From NCBI GenBank assembly GCA_027371815.1, contig DAHXLC010000026.1, positions 1 to 34,390 of the forward strand: DNA of 34,390 nt, written 5' to 3'. Each line of letters starts with the position of its first letter. The first letter of the stretch is position 1. Shown piece by piece: positions 8,537 through 18,691 of this stretch. The notes below the pieces were generated by a model that did no database searches, was not told where the DNA came from, and saw only the letters and a program-made list of their open reading frames with translations. The DNA is from Candidatus Melainabacteria bacterium. Lineage in GTDB: Bacteria > Cyanobacteriota > Vampirovibrionia > Obscuribacterales > JAKAZS01. Both the position numbers and the translations under genes were made by a program.

Positions 8537-9202
8537 ATGAAATACCGTTTATCAATTACCCTACTTTCCACAATACTTTCAATAGTTTCATTTAATTCAG
8601 CTTATGCTGGTGAAGCTGGTGGAGCCAGATTTAGTTTTGCCCCAAATGTCTGGGGCGGTGGGGTTAAATCAGCTGGCACTCCAGAACCACCAATAGTTCG
8701 CAAGAAAGCAGTAGCGATATGGCATCCCGTGCAAGTTGCCAAACGCGCTCCCAGCGTCCCCCACGATGCTTCGTTCTTAGGCTTAGACAACGAGGTTTTA
8801 GCGAATCGCGTACCACAGGTATCTACGGCAACACAAGTAGCTATAGCACCAACTTATGCTCAAGTATTGCCACAAATGACAGCCAAGCCAATGAACGGTG
8901 CCTTTAAATCAGCTTTTGGCAAGCCTATAGGATGCACCCCAGCTCCGCAAATTGCTGTAGCTCATAGTTTACCTGTAGCTCCTGTAGCCATTCCATCTGT
9001 CAGTGCTCGTTTAGCCTCTAAACCAGCTATTCGACACTATAATAACAGTCGACCTATGCAAGCTATTGCCAAGAGCCTGAATAGTAGTAATGACAGTTAC
9101 GGCAAAAACTTTGGTTATGTCCCGCAAGCTGGAATATATAGTGGTGATGGTCAACACGTATCAACCAGTACGCAAGTACATGCTCAAATTATCAAACATT
9201 AG
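8537..9202 (+). CDS. Secreted Ala/Pro/Val-rich protein of unknown function
   Basis: A 221-residue exported protein with signal peptide ending AYA|GEAGG. The ATG at 8537 is preferred over the in-frame GTG at 8528 because AGGTG (8526-8530) sits six bases before it. The mature region has basic, Pro/Val/Ala-rich stretches and one cysteine (PIGCTPAPQ). The C-terminal end is HVSTSTQVHAQIIKH. No domain is recognised. It follows the Asn-rich gene by 24 bp and precedes the pilin-like gene, so it is probably part of the same exported set. Confidence 0.7.
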   Translation: MKYRLSITLLSTILSIVSFNSAYAGEAGGARFSFAPNVWGGGVKSAGTPEPPIVRKKAVAIWHPVQVAKRAPSVPHDASFLGLDNEVLANRVPQVSTATQVAIAPTYAQVLPQMTAKPMNGAFKSAFGKPIGCTPAPQIAVAHSLPVAPVAIPSVSARLASKPAIRHYNNSRPMQAIAKSLNSSNDSYGKNFGYVPQAGIYSGDGQHVSTSTQVHAQIIKH

Positions 9203-9273
9203 AACTCTTTTATAACTTACATTCGTTAAATTAAATTAAATTATATAACACACATTACTGGAGGTAATAAATC

Positions 9274-9705
9274 ATGGTAACCACAATTAAAAATACAACT
9301 AAGAAACTTCTTGCTTCACGCATGTTCAAGGTTGCCGCTCGAGTGGGTTTCCTCCTTGCGCCACAACTAGCCTTACTGGCACTTGGTGTTTATGACCAGG
9401 CCGTACACGCTCAAGGCTTAGTCGGAGCACCGGTCGATCCTCGCTATGGGCAATCCAATGAAGTCGGTCAATTAGCTGACTTTGGCTATGATACAGCTCG
9501 TGATATTTCGCGTGTAGTAACTGCCTTATCGACAATTCCTTCATCAATGGCCGGGATGAAAATAGCCTTTGGTCAAAGAGATGGTGGAGAATCCGCAATG
9601 AACGTAGCTAAAGGACTAGGGATTGGATTTGGCGGGCCAACAGCCGTCCACTTAATCGGGACGTTCGCAATCAACAACTTCGGTGGACTTGGTGGTGGTC
9701 TCTAA
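9274..9705 (+). CDS. Small exported two-helix protein, candidate VirB2/TrbC-like pilin
   Basis: A 143-residue protein with a long basic signal sequence, probable cleavage VHA|QGLV near residue 47. A mature part of about 95 residues follows, with two hydrophobic stretches (roughly 78-100 and 110-136) separated by a short polar loop (GQRDGGES) and a Gly-rich end. This size and layout match VirB2/TrbC pilin subunits of type IV secretion systems, but sequence resemblance is weak, so the call is inferential. A very strong GGAGG (9260-9264) lies nine bases before the ATG and an intrinsic terminator follows. High translation and a dedicated terminator fit an abundant structural subunit. The VirB6-like gene comes next. 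Confidence 0.6.
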   Translation: MVTTIKNTTKKLLASRMFKVAARVGFLLAPQLALLALGVYDQAVHAQGLVGAPVDPRYGQSNEVGQLADFGYDTARDISRVVTALSTIPSSMAGMKIAFGQRDGGESAMNVAKGLGIGFGGPTAVHLIGTFAINNFGGLGGGL

Positions 9706-9729
9706 ACAAAAGGGATTAGTTTTTAATTA

Positions 9730-9772
9730 AAAAAATGTCGATATCTTTTAATTCAAGATATCGACATTTTTT
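9730..9772 (+). terminator. Strong intrinsic terminator after the pilin-like gene
   Basis: ATGTCGATATCTT (9735-9747) pairs perfectly with AAGATATCGACAT (9755-9767) around a seven-base loop. It is flanked by an A-run before and a T-run after, so it would act in both orientations. It closes the 5948-9705 transcript and separates it from the VirB6-like gene. Confidence 0.9.
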
Positions 9773-9780
9773 AACTTGAA

Positions 9781-9797
9781 GTGGGAATTTCCCCAAT
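9781..9797 (+). promoter_or_regulatory. GTGGGAATTTCCCC dyad upstream of the VirB6-like gene
   Basis: GGGAATTTCCC is a palindrome around a central T, located 9 bp after the terminator and about 78 bp before the ATG at 9867. It is the cleanest member of the GGGAA..TCCC set (5866, 7791, 9781, 21938). A poor promoter-like pair (TTAGTT, 18 bp, TATATA) lies between it and the gene. Operator or activator function is inferred from position and recurrence. Confidence 0.45.
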
Positions 9798-9866
9798 GAC
9801 AATTAATAATCTTTTAGTTAAACTAAGATCAATAGAATATATACCCATATTTAACTTTATCAGGCT

Positions 9867-12800
9867 ATGCAAAAATTCGCCAAACAAATAATAATCATAA
9901 GCTTATTCCTCTCCACTATTTTTCAAGCGGGAATAAATATCAGTGCTTTAGCCCAAACGTCAGAGCCACCACCTGGATATGGAATGAATAGCGGTGAGGC
10001 CATACCCACAGGAACTGCCGCTCAAACCCAGCCAACCGATCCGGCCAGCCCCTACTATAATCCTCAAACGACTCTAATTCAACAAGCTGCCGAACAAAAT
10101 GCCTATGGCACGATGTCCCAAAATGTGAATAATTTACTGGTTGGTAACACCTATCTTAATCAATATAATTCAACCTATTTAGGACTTCATGCTTTTTTTG
10201 GCAATGACATTGTCGGCAATTTATTTTCCAATATTGGTCAGTTATTTGGCAAATGGTTAACTGAATTAATTGATGGTTGGGTAGCCCAGGCCGCTCAGTT
10301 TTTAACTGCCTTTTTAAGAACTTTTGTCTTAAATCCTAACATTGCCGTAAACGGAATAGCGACGATTCCTGGAGGCCCAACTACTAATGATGGTATTAGC
10401 CAATACATCCGTGAAGGCGCCAATGTCATGTATGGTATTGCTATTGATTTATTATTACTGTTATTTATTTTATGTATCTGGCGCTATTGGGTAGATGCGG
10501 CCTGGAGAGGTAATAACAATTTAATGGGGGCTGTCGGTCGACTTATATTCACTTCAGGTCTACTTTTAGCCTGGCCAACCTTATATGCTTTTGAGATTCA
10601 AATCACTAATGAAATGATTAAAGCCATTTACTTTGATTCAACTTCACAGGTTTTAATGCTAGATTCAGCTATAGCAGCAGCAATCAAAGGCGGTTTAGTG
10701 GCTGGTGGCAGTTTATTAGTTAATGCCTTTGCTCCAGTATTAGGAGCAACCCTTGGTGGTGTTGCGGCTGGATCAATTGGTGGTGTTTTAGCTGGGGGCG
10801 TTGGTGAAGTAGTATCATATGCAGCTTTAGTTATATATTTAATTCTTGGTGTTGCTTTAATTTCCCAATTAATCTATATTTTAGTCTTAAAAGCTATTCA
10901 AACAGCCTTATTAACAGCTCAATATATGTTTGCGCCAATATTTCTAGTATTTATGGCCACTCCCGATACCGAAAACATTGCCAGTGGCTTTATTCGCTCT
11001 TTTGTTGAAGTTAGTCTATGGACATTTGTCTGGGTTGGTTTATTAAAAGTATTAGTTATTATTATATTTTCAGGCTATAATCCCTGGGGACAAATTGTCT
11101 TATGCGTTGGTGTTTTACAAATAATGATTCAAGTCCCTTCATTTTTATCTAGAGCCCAAATTAGCCCTATGTCCGATTATATTTCTGCCGGCATGGTAAC
11201 CGGTGGTCTTGTATCAATGGCTCAATCCATGGGCAAAGCAGCTCGCGCTCGCACCGGTCAATTTTTTGACTGGTATACCAATCAAAGGTTTGCAGCTGCT
11301 GGCATGCCTCAATCCCAAACTGTAGATTTAAATAATTTACCTAATGGCGTATCTAATCCTGGACTTTTAAATAATATCAGGGACAGATCAAGAGGTAAGG
11401 ATCCCAATAAAGGTGGAGATGGCGGTGTTAATCTTGGTGATGGCAAAGGTGTCGAATTTCCCAAAGACGCTAATGGCAATCCTATTAAACCACCACCAGC
11501 GGTAAAAACACCAACCAAACCAGGTCAAGGTGGCAAAGATGGTAATAAAAAACCAACTGGCACCGAAAATACGGATAATCCTAATGGTAAAAATGTCAAT
11601 CCAATTGATCCAAATGCCGCCAAAAAACCTGGTGAAAATCCAGCCAGTGCTGATGGTAGTAAACCAAACAATTTAAATGCGGCTGGAAACAAGGCAAATT
11701 CAAGTTCTACTGGAACCGCTGCTACTAGTATTGCTACTAGCGATGGCAAAACCAATTCGGTTTCATTGCCAGGTAGTCCAGTTTCAAGTCCGGTTAATAG
11801 TAGTAAAACTGGAACAGAATTAAATTCAGCTAATGGTACTAATAATGCTAAGGCGGGTAACAGCAGTAGCCTTAATTCAAATACCGCCAATATAACCACA
11901 CCAGTTACACCACCAATTAAAACTCCAACTAAGCCAGGCAATCCAACCAGTCAAGATCCTAATGCCAGCAAAAATATTAATCCGGCTGGTGCTAATAACG
12001 GCAAAGAAGATGGTAAAACAACTAACGCCAATTTAACGAATGAAGAAAGTAAAAATATTACCGGACTTAATGCCACTGATAAAAATGGTGTAACCAGTGA
12101 TGCCAATGCAAAAACTACCGGCAAAGATACCGCACCCAATGCTCAAGCTATTGAATCAGGAAAAACAAATACTAACGCTAATTTAACTAATGGCGCTACC
12201 GACCCTAGTAAAATTTCTTCAAGTAAAAATCCATTACTTGGCCCAGATGGCAAACCACTTGGCAGTTTAGCTAATGGCGCTAACAATAATCCAACTAATA
12301 ATCTCAATGGCATTGGCAACGCTACCCAAACTACCGTTCCACCTGTTAAAACCAGTCAGACCCAAAAAGCTAATACTGATAAAGCTAATGGTGGCACAGC
12401 TAAACAAGATGTCGAATCCGAATTACACACTCAATTAGATCAAAATGGACAACCAATTACCTTAGATTCTAACCTTAAACAACAACCAGGTCAAACCAAT
12501 GCTACTGGTAATCTTAATCCAACAACCGGTAAAATTGATACAACCGGCAGCCAAAATGCTAAGGGTTTACAGCCACCCAATGGCCAGCCCTTGCCAATTA
12601 CTCCAAATACGCAGTCGTTAAGCAACTTAATGGCGGACTTAAAAACTCCCGTATTAGGTAATGGTGTTACCCTACCTAATATCAGTAACGGCCAAACGGC
12701 TAAAACTACGGCCATTGGTAATGGTGCTAATAATACCGCTCGACAAGAATTAGATACTCAAGTATTTCATCTAAATGATGAGAATGGCCGACCGGTAACA

Positions 12801-15338
12801 GTTGAAACTAGTCTTAAACCAGCGGCAAGTCAAGTCAACAATACTACCACTAATCCTCAGCTTCAACAAGGCAATGTCAATATTAGCAATGGTCAGGCAA
12901 CTAATCCAGCGGCAACGAATCCTTTCACCGGCAACCCCACGCCAATGCTCGGCAATATTAATCCTAATATAATTACACCATTAACGGGCAATAATTTAAA
13001 TACTCAAGGCAAAATGCAAAGTCAAAATGGAGTTCAAAATTTAAATCAAGGTAATGGCAATCAGCCAAATCAGCAAGCCGAAACCGAATTAAATGTTGCT
13101 GTCAATCAAGGTAATGGACCAAATATTGTTGACAATAATATCCGCCTGCAGGGAATTTCTTCAGGCACCCCAATGTCCGGTAGCCAAGCCGGCAATGTTC
13201 AGTTTAACAATGGTAATACTGTAAGTCACAGTAATTCTAGCTTACCTGGAGCTAATCTAGCCACCAATATTCCAATAACACCACCAGTAGCAATTCCTGG
13301 CTCGCGTTCCTTTAATCCTGGAAGCAATTGGACTGGTACGTCTCGAGCTATAGCTGGTGGTTTAAGTGATGTTGCTATTGCTAACGGTAATGTTGATGCC
13401 ACCACCACACCAACATTTTCAAATTATCAAGATGCCCCTTCAATTTCTGATCCAATATTAAAAAATAATGTTAATGATGAATCAGTTCGACCAGCACAAA
13501 TGTTTACCCAGCCTAATTACATGCATGTATTACCCAGAGGCCTAGCTACTGATATTAGAACTGCTCAAGGTCCAACTCAGGAAACATCACCAACCGGCCG
13601 TCCTAATATTGTTGGTAATGGCAAAGGTACAGTTAATCACATCCGTTATGGTGCTAATGCTACCCGTGAACAAGAAGCAATGCAAATGTATGTAGCTGGT
13701 TACGCCGGAGCCTTAAACAGTGATTCAGAAGCCTATGATGCAGCTCGTCAATCAGCCATAACGGCTGGTGAAGATGGTCCACAAGGCGCCATGGAAAATG
13801 CCGCTGCTGGTTTTATGGCGTTTAGTGGTGGTAATTTTAGACAAACAGCTTTAGCTAAACAAAGATTCCAACGATCCTTATTTAAACATGCTGTCTTAGG
13901 CTCCGAAGCCTATGTATCCGGTCAAAGTGGTAATGCCTATACTGAATATTTACGTGTACGCTATGGCTCGATGACTCCAGATAAACAGGCCTGGTCAACC
14001 CATATTATGACCGATCCTGAATCTCCAGAATCAGGCTGGAGTGGTGACAACGGACCAGCAACCGACACCTTGCTTAATGCCGGTATTCCTATTACCGAAC
14101 CAGCCAGAGCCGCAGCTGCTAATAAGAACCTAAGAAAACTACCCATGTGGGCTAGAATTCCAGCTATCAAAGGTCTGGTAAATTATGAACAAGCTGTAGT
14201 CGATAATATGGCTGGCGCAAATGCTCACCCCATGGAAAAAGCTGCCCTGGTTGGTCATATTGGTCCAAATATTAAAGCCCCTGAAGTTGGTGCCGTTACG
14301 GCCATATATAGTGAATCGGCTACACCTGATGAAGATACTGGCAATATTGATTTAGTTCAAGAAGTTGCTCGTTTAGGTTCAACACCAATGTATAATGGCG
14401 ACTATGGCCGCGCCTATAAAAATATTCGTGCGATGATTGGTCATATGGGTAGTAGCGGTGGCAGTAGACATGCAGCCATGTCACCAATGACAAGCGCTCC
14501 CATTGGCATGAATCCATCAATTGGTGGTGGCAATGGTGGCTCTGCCCCAGCCCCCAATATCAGCTACAGCCAACCAGCCAATGGCTTAGGATCTGGCAAT
14601 GGTGGCGAACAAACAGTTATGTTAAACTTTGCGGACGAAGCCAATAACCTTAGCCCTAGTACTGGTAATTTAGGTAATATAACTGGTAATTTTGGTCAAT
14701 CAATTATCGGCCAACCGCAAGTCAATTATGTGACCAGACAAAATGGCGGTAATAGTAACGGTCAAACGCCAAGAGTGCAGGAAGTAAATGTGACTAATAA
14801 GGCTCAAGCCTATAGCCCCAATATTTCCGAAAGTGATATTGCTCATCAAGTAAGTAAATCTGGTGCTGATTTAAGCGCTAGAATTCACTCAGCCTCACAA
14901 ATTATTATGAATTTACACAATGCTGGTTTTAGCAATAATGAATTAGCCCATCCACAAATAGCTCAAACTGCTTATGAAGTACATAACAGCGATCCATCCA
15001 TGCTTTATAGCGCTAGTATTGCTTCGCGGGTTTTAGGTCCAGCTAATTTCACACCCCAAACCGTTCAAGTTGTACAACAAATGATTGATTCAGGTTGGTC
15101 TGGTGAACAAATTTCACGACCTGATGTTATAACAGCGCAAAGTATTATGAGTAATTCAGGCTCCAGTATTGCCCCAAGCCCACGTATAGTACAAACATTA
15201 CGTCGTGATCCACGCTTTCAGCCATCAATGAATTCCTTTATTCCAAATGATCTTTTAAAAGATCTCGAAAATCAAAATAATTATGGACGCAATAGTTTTG
15301 GTGGACGCAATAATGGCCAAGGACGCAATAACTTTTAA
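9867..15338 (+). CDS. Giant VirB6/TrbL-like polytopic membrane protein with long low-complexity linker
   Basis: An 1823-residue protein with a signal sequence ending ALA|QT. A membrane domain (about 187-430) has five to seven hydrophobic segments, Trp/Gly rich, in the style of VirB6/TrbL inner-membrane channel subunits of type IV secretion systems. Residues about 490-1200 are almost entirely Asn, Thr, Gly, Pro and Lys. They hold two KTPTKPG-containing segments and three divergent copies of an E-L-x(5-8)-N-G...L-K motif near residues 852, 961 and 1074. Two more ordered regions follow (about 1205-1540 and 1640-1800), then a GRN-repeat tail. Usual VirB6/TrbL proteins are 300-500 residues, so this resembles the extended VirB6 proteins of Rickettsiales in plan. 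No other T4SS gene (VirB4 or VirD4 ATPase) is in the window. The stop overlaps the convergent addA stop. Confidence 0.7.
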   Translation: MQKFAKQIIIISLFLSTIFQAGINISALAQTSEPPPGYGMNSGEAIPTGTAAQTQPTDPASPYYNPQTTLIQQAAEQNAYGTMSQNVNNLLVGNTYLNQYNSTYLGLHAFFGNDIVGNLFSNIGQLFGKWLTELIDGWVAQAAQFLTAFLRTFVLNPNIAVNGIATIPGGPTTNDGISQYIREGANVMYGIAIDLLLLLFILCIWRYWVDAAWRGNNNLMGAVGRLIFTSGLLLAWPTLYAFEIQITNEMIKAIYFDSTSQVLMLDSAIAAAIKGGLVAGGSLLVNAFAPVLGATLGGVAAGSIGGVLAGGVGEVVSYAALVIYLILGVALISQLIYILVLKAIQTALLTAQYMFAPIFLVFMATPDTENIASGFIRSFVEVSLWTFVWVGLLKVLVIIIFSGYNPWGQIVLCVGVLQIMIQVPSFLSRAQISPMSDYISAGMVTGGLVSMAQSMGKAARARTGQFFDWYTNQRFAAAGMPQSQTVDLNNLPNGVSNPGLLNNIRDRSRGKDPNKGGDGGVNLGDGKGVEFPKDANGNPIKPPPAVKTPTKPGQGGKDGNKKPTGTENTDNPNGKNVNPIDPNAAKKPGENPASADGSKPNNLNAAGNKANSSSTGTAATSIATSDGKTNSVSLPGSPVSSPVNSSKTGTELNSANGTNNAKAGNSSSLNSNTANITTPVTPPIKTPTKPGNPTSQDPNASKNINPAGANNGKEDGKTTNANLTNEESKNITGLNATDKNGVTSDANAKTTGKDTAPNAQAIESGKTNTNANLTNGATDPSKISSSKNPLLGPDGKPLGSLANGANNNPTNNLNGIGNATQTTVPPVKTSQTQKANTDKANGGTAKQDVESELHTQLDQNGQPITLDSNLKQQPGQTNATGNLNPTTGKIDTTGSQNAKGLQPPNGQPLPITPNTQSLSNLMADLKTPVLGNGVTLPNISNGQTAKTTAIGNGANNTARQELDTQVFHLNDENGRPVTVETSLKPAASQVNNTTTNPQLQQGNVNISNGQATNPAATNPFTGNPTPMLGNINPNIITPLTGNNLNTQGKMQSQNGVQNLNQGNGNQPNQQAETELNVAVNQGNGPNIVDNNIRLQGISSGTPMSGSQAGNVQFNNGNTVSHSNSSLPGANLATNIPITPPVAIPGSRSFNPGSNWTGTSRAIAGGLSDVAIANGNVDATTTPTFSNYQDAPSISDPILKNNVNDESVRPAQMFTQPNYMHVLPRGLATDIRTAQGPTQETSPTGRPNIVGNGKGTVNHIRYGANATREQEAMQMYVAGYAGALNSDSEAYDAARQSAITAGEDGPQGAMENAAAGFMAFSGGNFRQTALAKQRFQRSLFKHAVLGSEAYVSGQSGNAYTEYLRVRYGSMTPDKQAWSTHIMTDPESPESGWSGDNGPATDTLLNAGIPITEPARAAAANKNLRKLPMWARIPAIKGLVNYEQAVVDNMAGANAHPMEKAALVGHIGPNIKAPEVGAVTAIYSESATPDEDTGNIDLVQEVARLGSTPMYNGDYGRAYKNIRAMIGHMGSSGGSRHAAMSPMTSAPIGMNPSIGGGNGGSAPAPNISYSQPANGLGSGNGGEQTVMLNFADEANNLSPSTGNLGNITGNFGQSIIGQPQVNYVTRQNGGNSNGQTPRVQEVNVTNKAQAYSPNISESDIAHQVSKSGADLSARIHSASQIIMNLHNAGFSNNELAHPQIAQTAYEVHNSDPSMLYSASIASRVLGPANFTPQTVQVVQQMIDSGWSGEQISRPDVITAQSIMSNSGSSIAPSPRIVQTLRRDPRFQPSMNSFIPNDLLKDLENQNNYGRNSFGGRNNGQGRNNF

Positions 15339-18300
15339 GTAAATGCCACTAATACGCCAATGGCTGCAAAATAAATATGTTTCTTAAAAGTAACATTAAG
15401 ACTATTAGTTAATAAAGCCTCATAATGTAATACCTGACTGCGGTAATGCTTAACATGACTAGCAATTTCACTACTGGTTAATTTGTCAGTTTTATAGTCA
15501 ATGACATGCCAAGAACTATCTTGATCCTGCAAAACCAAATCAGGAATTTTTAAAGAATTATTTAACTTAGTATCTAAAATAGGTAATTCATGAAATATCT
15601 GGCTACTGGTTATAAGTAAGTTATATAAATCACTTTGATAAAACAAGTCAAGCAACTTTTGACCTTCATTAATTAACAATTTATATTTTAACGATCCCGG
15701 GCTAGCCATGTCACTTGCCAGACTAACAAGCAAATTAGCATTAGGGTAAGCATAATTAAAAGGTAAATTATCCATAATGATATGAAAATAATTCCCCAAA
15801 ACCCTAGCATCAAGATTATCAGTATTTTTAAAAAATTGCTTTTGATTATAAGTATCAGGAATTTTTGGCTGTAGTAAATTAGCCGAAATCCCTTCAATTA
15901 AACTCAAATCAACAGATTCAGGCTGAAGCCAATAAGATTGATTAGAATTTGCTAAAGGCACTAATTCTTGACCAATGGCAAATTGCGAAAAGTTAATATT
16001 TTTATACTCTTTAAATTTTTCGGTAAAAAAATCATAATATTGGTTAAACCAGTTATGGAAAATATTGGCTTTGGCCTTAAGGGGATTAATAATGATTAAA
16101 GAATCACGAGCTCTAGTCATAGCCACATAAAAAAGTCGTTTTTTTTCAGCTAATTCTTTTTTCTTACGCAATGATTTAACCATCTGAAAGAAATTACATT
16201 TTTGCGTATTGTCGTTAGCTTCTTTCGCTGTATTAAATAAAACTCCAAATTCTTCATCAAATAATATTTTATTATTATCACTAATACTTTCACTTTGAAA
16301 TAATGGCAGAATAACGCAAGGGTATTCGAGTCCTTTAGAACCATGAATGGTTAACAATTTAACTTGATCTAATTCATAGGTAATTGCCGGAGCAAAATCT
16401 TCACCATATTGCGTAAATAATTCTAAATTACGGATAAATTCACTTAACGTCAATTTATTATATTTATCAGCAATAGCCACTAGTTTCCAAATATTCTGGG
16501 ATTTGGATAATCCATATTTTTGCGTTAAAAGGATATTATCAAAATTAGTCAAAGTAATGATTTTTGTAAATAAATCAGCCAAACCAATTGATTTACTAGA
16601 AAGTATTAATTGCTCAAGGATTTTGGTAAATCGCAAAACTTTAATATTATCAGACTTACTTAAAATATTAAGAAAGTGATCATCCGTTAAAAATTCAAGA
16701 AAATCTATCGGTTTAGCTGATTTATTATCAGTATCGCTAACATTATGATAATTATCATAATGTATTTTAAATTGTAAAATTAAATCATCAGCAAAATTAA
16801 ACATTGGTGACCTTAACACTGACACAAAACTAAAAAAATCAGTGGTATTATCAATAAATTTAGCCAAATTAACCATATCAATAATTTCCTGACAATTGAG
16901 CAAACCCTTTTTACTTAATTTCAGGAATTTAATATTTGCTGATTGCAAAGCCTTTTCATAAAACTGAAAATCACTGTTTTTAGTAATTAATATAGCAATA
17001 TCACTATAATTAATCGATCGATACTGCTGGTCTTTTTTATCGAGAATTAAATATTGACTACTAATCAACTCATTAATTTTAAACACACAGGCTTGAGCTG
17101 CATACTCTTTAATATCCGGCGTTAATAATTTACCGGTACTATTTTCTGAGGCAAAAGCCAAATCAGAATTTAAAGTCAAATTAACCACTTCAACACTAGC
17201 ACCATCTATAGACTTAATTGCCGACATTAAATGATTATATTCACATTCATAATTTCGTTCCAAATTAGTTTTAAGCAAGAACTGAAAGAAAAAATTATTA
17301 AACTCAACAATATCGGTTTTACTGCGAAAGTTTTGGTTAAGACTAATGATTTTTCGGGGTTTATCACTAAGTTTAAATGCATCTAACTGATTAACCATTA
17401 AACTATTATTGCGAAAAATATCACGAATATAATTAAAGACTTCAACACTAGCACCTTGAAATTTATAAATGGATTGTTTATCATCACCAATAAAAAACAA
17501 TTTGGTATTAATGCCAGTTAATTTGGCAATTAACTTTAATTGTGATAAATTGCTGTCCTGAAATTCGTCAAGTAAAATACTTTGAATTTTATCATGATAA
17601 ATTGCCTGAATTTGTGGATTATCTAAAAGTTGAATACTGTACAAAATCAAATCATTATACTCAACCAGGTTATTACGTTGTTTTAAGGTATTAAAATTAA
17701 CTTCAACAAGTTTAAGAAAATCTAGAAAATAAGCAATATACTTTGCCGATGCTTCATCATTAATATTTAAGGGATAGGGAAATTCATCATTAAAAGTCTT
17801 AATTAAATCTCGAAATTCTTTAAGCGCATTATGTTCACATTTGCGCTTACCAAAACGAAAATCTGGTTTAAAATTTTGAATTTGCTCCATAACTTGCGGT
17901 AAAAAACTCGGGTCTTTTTCGAGAAAATTTAAATGCCGAATTAAATCAATTGCCAGTTTAGCAAAATCATTTAATTTACAAGTGCTGTCATGATTTTCTA
18001 ATTCCAGAATAAAATCTGTCAAATGATTTTCTTTACTAAATAGCCTTAACTCATTTAAATATAATTTAGCGGCCTTATCTTTAAATTCAACAAATATTTC
18101 TAAGGCCGTCTTATCATAGTAAGACTGAATTATTTCTTTTAATTCTAATGATTTGTTTAGATAAAATTTGATATTTTTGATTATTTCATCTATATCAAAT
18201 TGATAAAACAATTCGAGTGCTGGGCTGTTTTGAGCGATTCTTTGACTGATAGCTTCATTACAGGCTTTATCGATAAATTTATTTAAAGTTATATTATCAG

Positions 18301-18691
18301 TTACACTTACCTTACTATCATAATTAGTTTGTGCTGGATGGGCTTTTAAAAGCTTCTCACATAATGAATGAATTGTTCCAATATGGGCATTATTTAAATC
18401 TTCAATCAATTCATGAAAGCGAACATTATCAGGGGAACTTTCCAACATATCCATAAGCCTATCTCTAATTCTCAAGCGCATTTCTTCACTTGCTTTAGTC
18501 GTATAGGTAATCGCCAGAATATTATGAGGCATAAATTCTGGGTTATTTAATAAAATATTGAGGTACCGCTCAACTAAAACATGGGTTTTACCACTGCCAG
18601 CTCCAGCTGAAACCAGGACATTACAATCAATACTGGTTACAGCCTCCAATTGAGTTTCGGTTAAATGCTTGCTTAAAATGTTATTCATCAT
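15335..18691 (-). CDS. addA: AddA: ATP-dependent helicase/nuclease subunit A
   Basis: UvrD-like superfamily 1 helicase with a C-terminal RecB-type nuclease, the AddA half of AddAB, which resects double-strand breaks for RecA. Visible motifs are GAGSGKT (Walker A, about residues 30-36), LLDEFQDS (motif II), IGDDKQSIYKFQGA (III), LNQNFRS (IV), LLTIHGSKGLEYP (V) and LFYVAMTRARD (VI). The nuclease domain has GNYFHIIMD, then IPDLVLQD and the catalytic DYKTDKL. The frame extends to a GTG at 18709, but the ATG pair at 18691/18688, overlapping the end of addB, is more likely. With no good ribosome binding site there, translational coupling to addB is expected. The stop interlocks with the convergent VirB6-like gene. 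Confidence 0.92.
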   Translation of the reverse strand: MMNNILSKHLTETQLEAVTSIDCNVLVSAGAGSGKTHVLVERYLNILLNNPEFMPHNILAITYTTKASEEMRLRIRDRLMDMLESSPDNVRFHELIEDLNNAHIGTIHSLCEKLLKAHPAQTNYDSKVSVTDNITLNKFIDKACNEAISQRIAQNSPALELFYQFDIDEIIKNIKFYLNKSLELKEIIQSYYDKTALEIFVEFKDKAAKLYLNELRLFSKENHLTDFILELENHDSTCKLNDFAKLAIDLIRHLNFLEKDPSFLPQVMEQIQNFKPDFRFGKRKCEHNALKEFRDLIKTFNDEFPYPLNINDEASAKYIAYFLDFLKLVEVNFNTLKQRNNLVEYNDLILYSIQLLDNPQIQAIYHDKIQSILLDEFQDSNLSQLKLIAKLTGINTKLFFIGDDKQSIYKFQGASVEVFNYIRDIFRNNSLMVNQLDAFKLSDKPRKIISLNQNFRSKTDIVEFNNFFFQFLLKTNLERNYECEYNHLMSAIKSIDGASVEVVNLTLNSDLAFASENSTGKLLTPDIKEYAAQACVFKINELISSQYLILDKKDQQYRSINYSDIAILITKNSDFQFYEKALQSANIKFLKLSKKGLLNCQEIIDMVNLAKFIDNTTDFFSFVSVLRSPMFNFADDLILQFKIHYDNYHNVSDTDNKSAKPIDFLEFLTDDHFLNILSKSDNIKVLRFTKILEQLILSSKSIGLADLFTKIITLTNFDNILLTQKYGLSKSQNIWKLVAIADKYNKLTLSEFIRNLELFTQYGEDFAPAITYELDQVKLLTIHGSKGLEYPCVILPLFQSESISDNNKILFDEEFGVLFNTAKEANDNTQKCNFFQMVKSLRKKKELAEKKRLFYVAMTRARDSLIIINPLKAKANIFHNWFNQYYDFFTEKFKEYKNINFSQFAIGQELVPLANSNQSYWLQPESVDLSLIEGISANLLQPKIPDTYNQKQFFKNTDNLDARVLGNYFHIIMDNLPFNYAYPNANLLVSLASDMASPGSLKYKLLINEGQKLLDLFYQSDLYNLLITSSQIFHELPILDTKLNNSLKIPDLVLQDQDSSWHVIDYKTDKLTSSEIASHVKHYRSQVLHYEALLTNSLNVTFKKHIYFAAIGVLVAFT

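Noticed and set aside
9326-9598. 90-aa antisense frame over the pilin-like gene
   Set aside because: The + frame has a strong ribosome binding site, signal peptide and terminator. The antisense frame has none of these.
11309-13408. Several long antisense frames rich in Leu, Val, Gly and Pro
   Set aside because: They are the mirror of the Asn/Thr/Gly/Pro-rich linker of the VirB6-like gene, with no ribosome binding sites or family resemblance.
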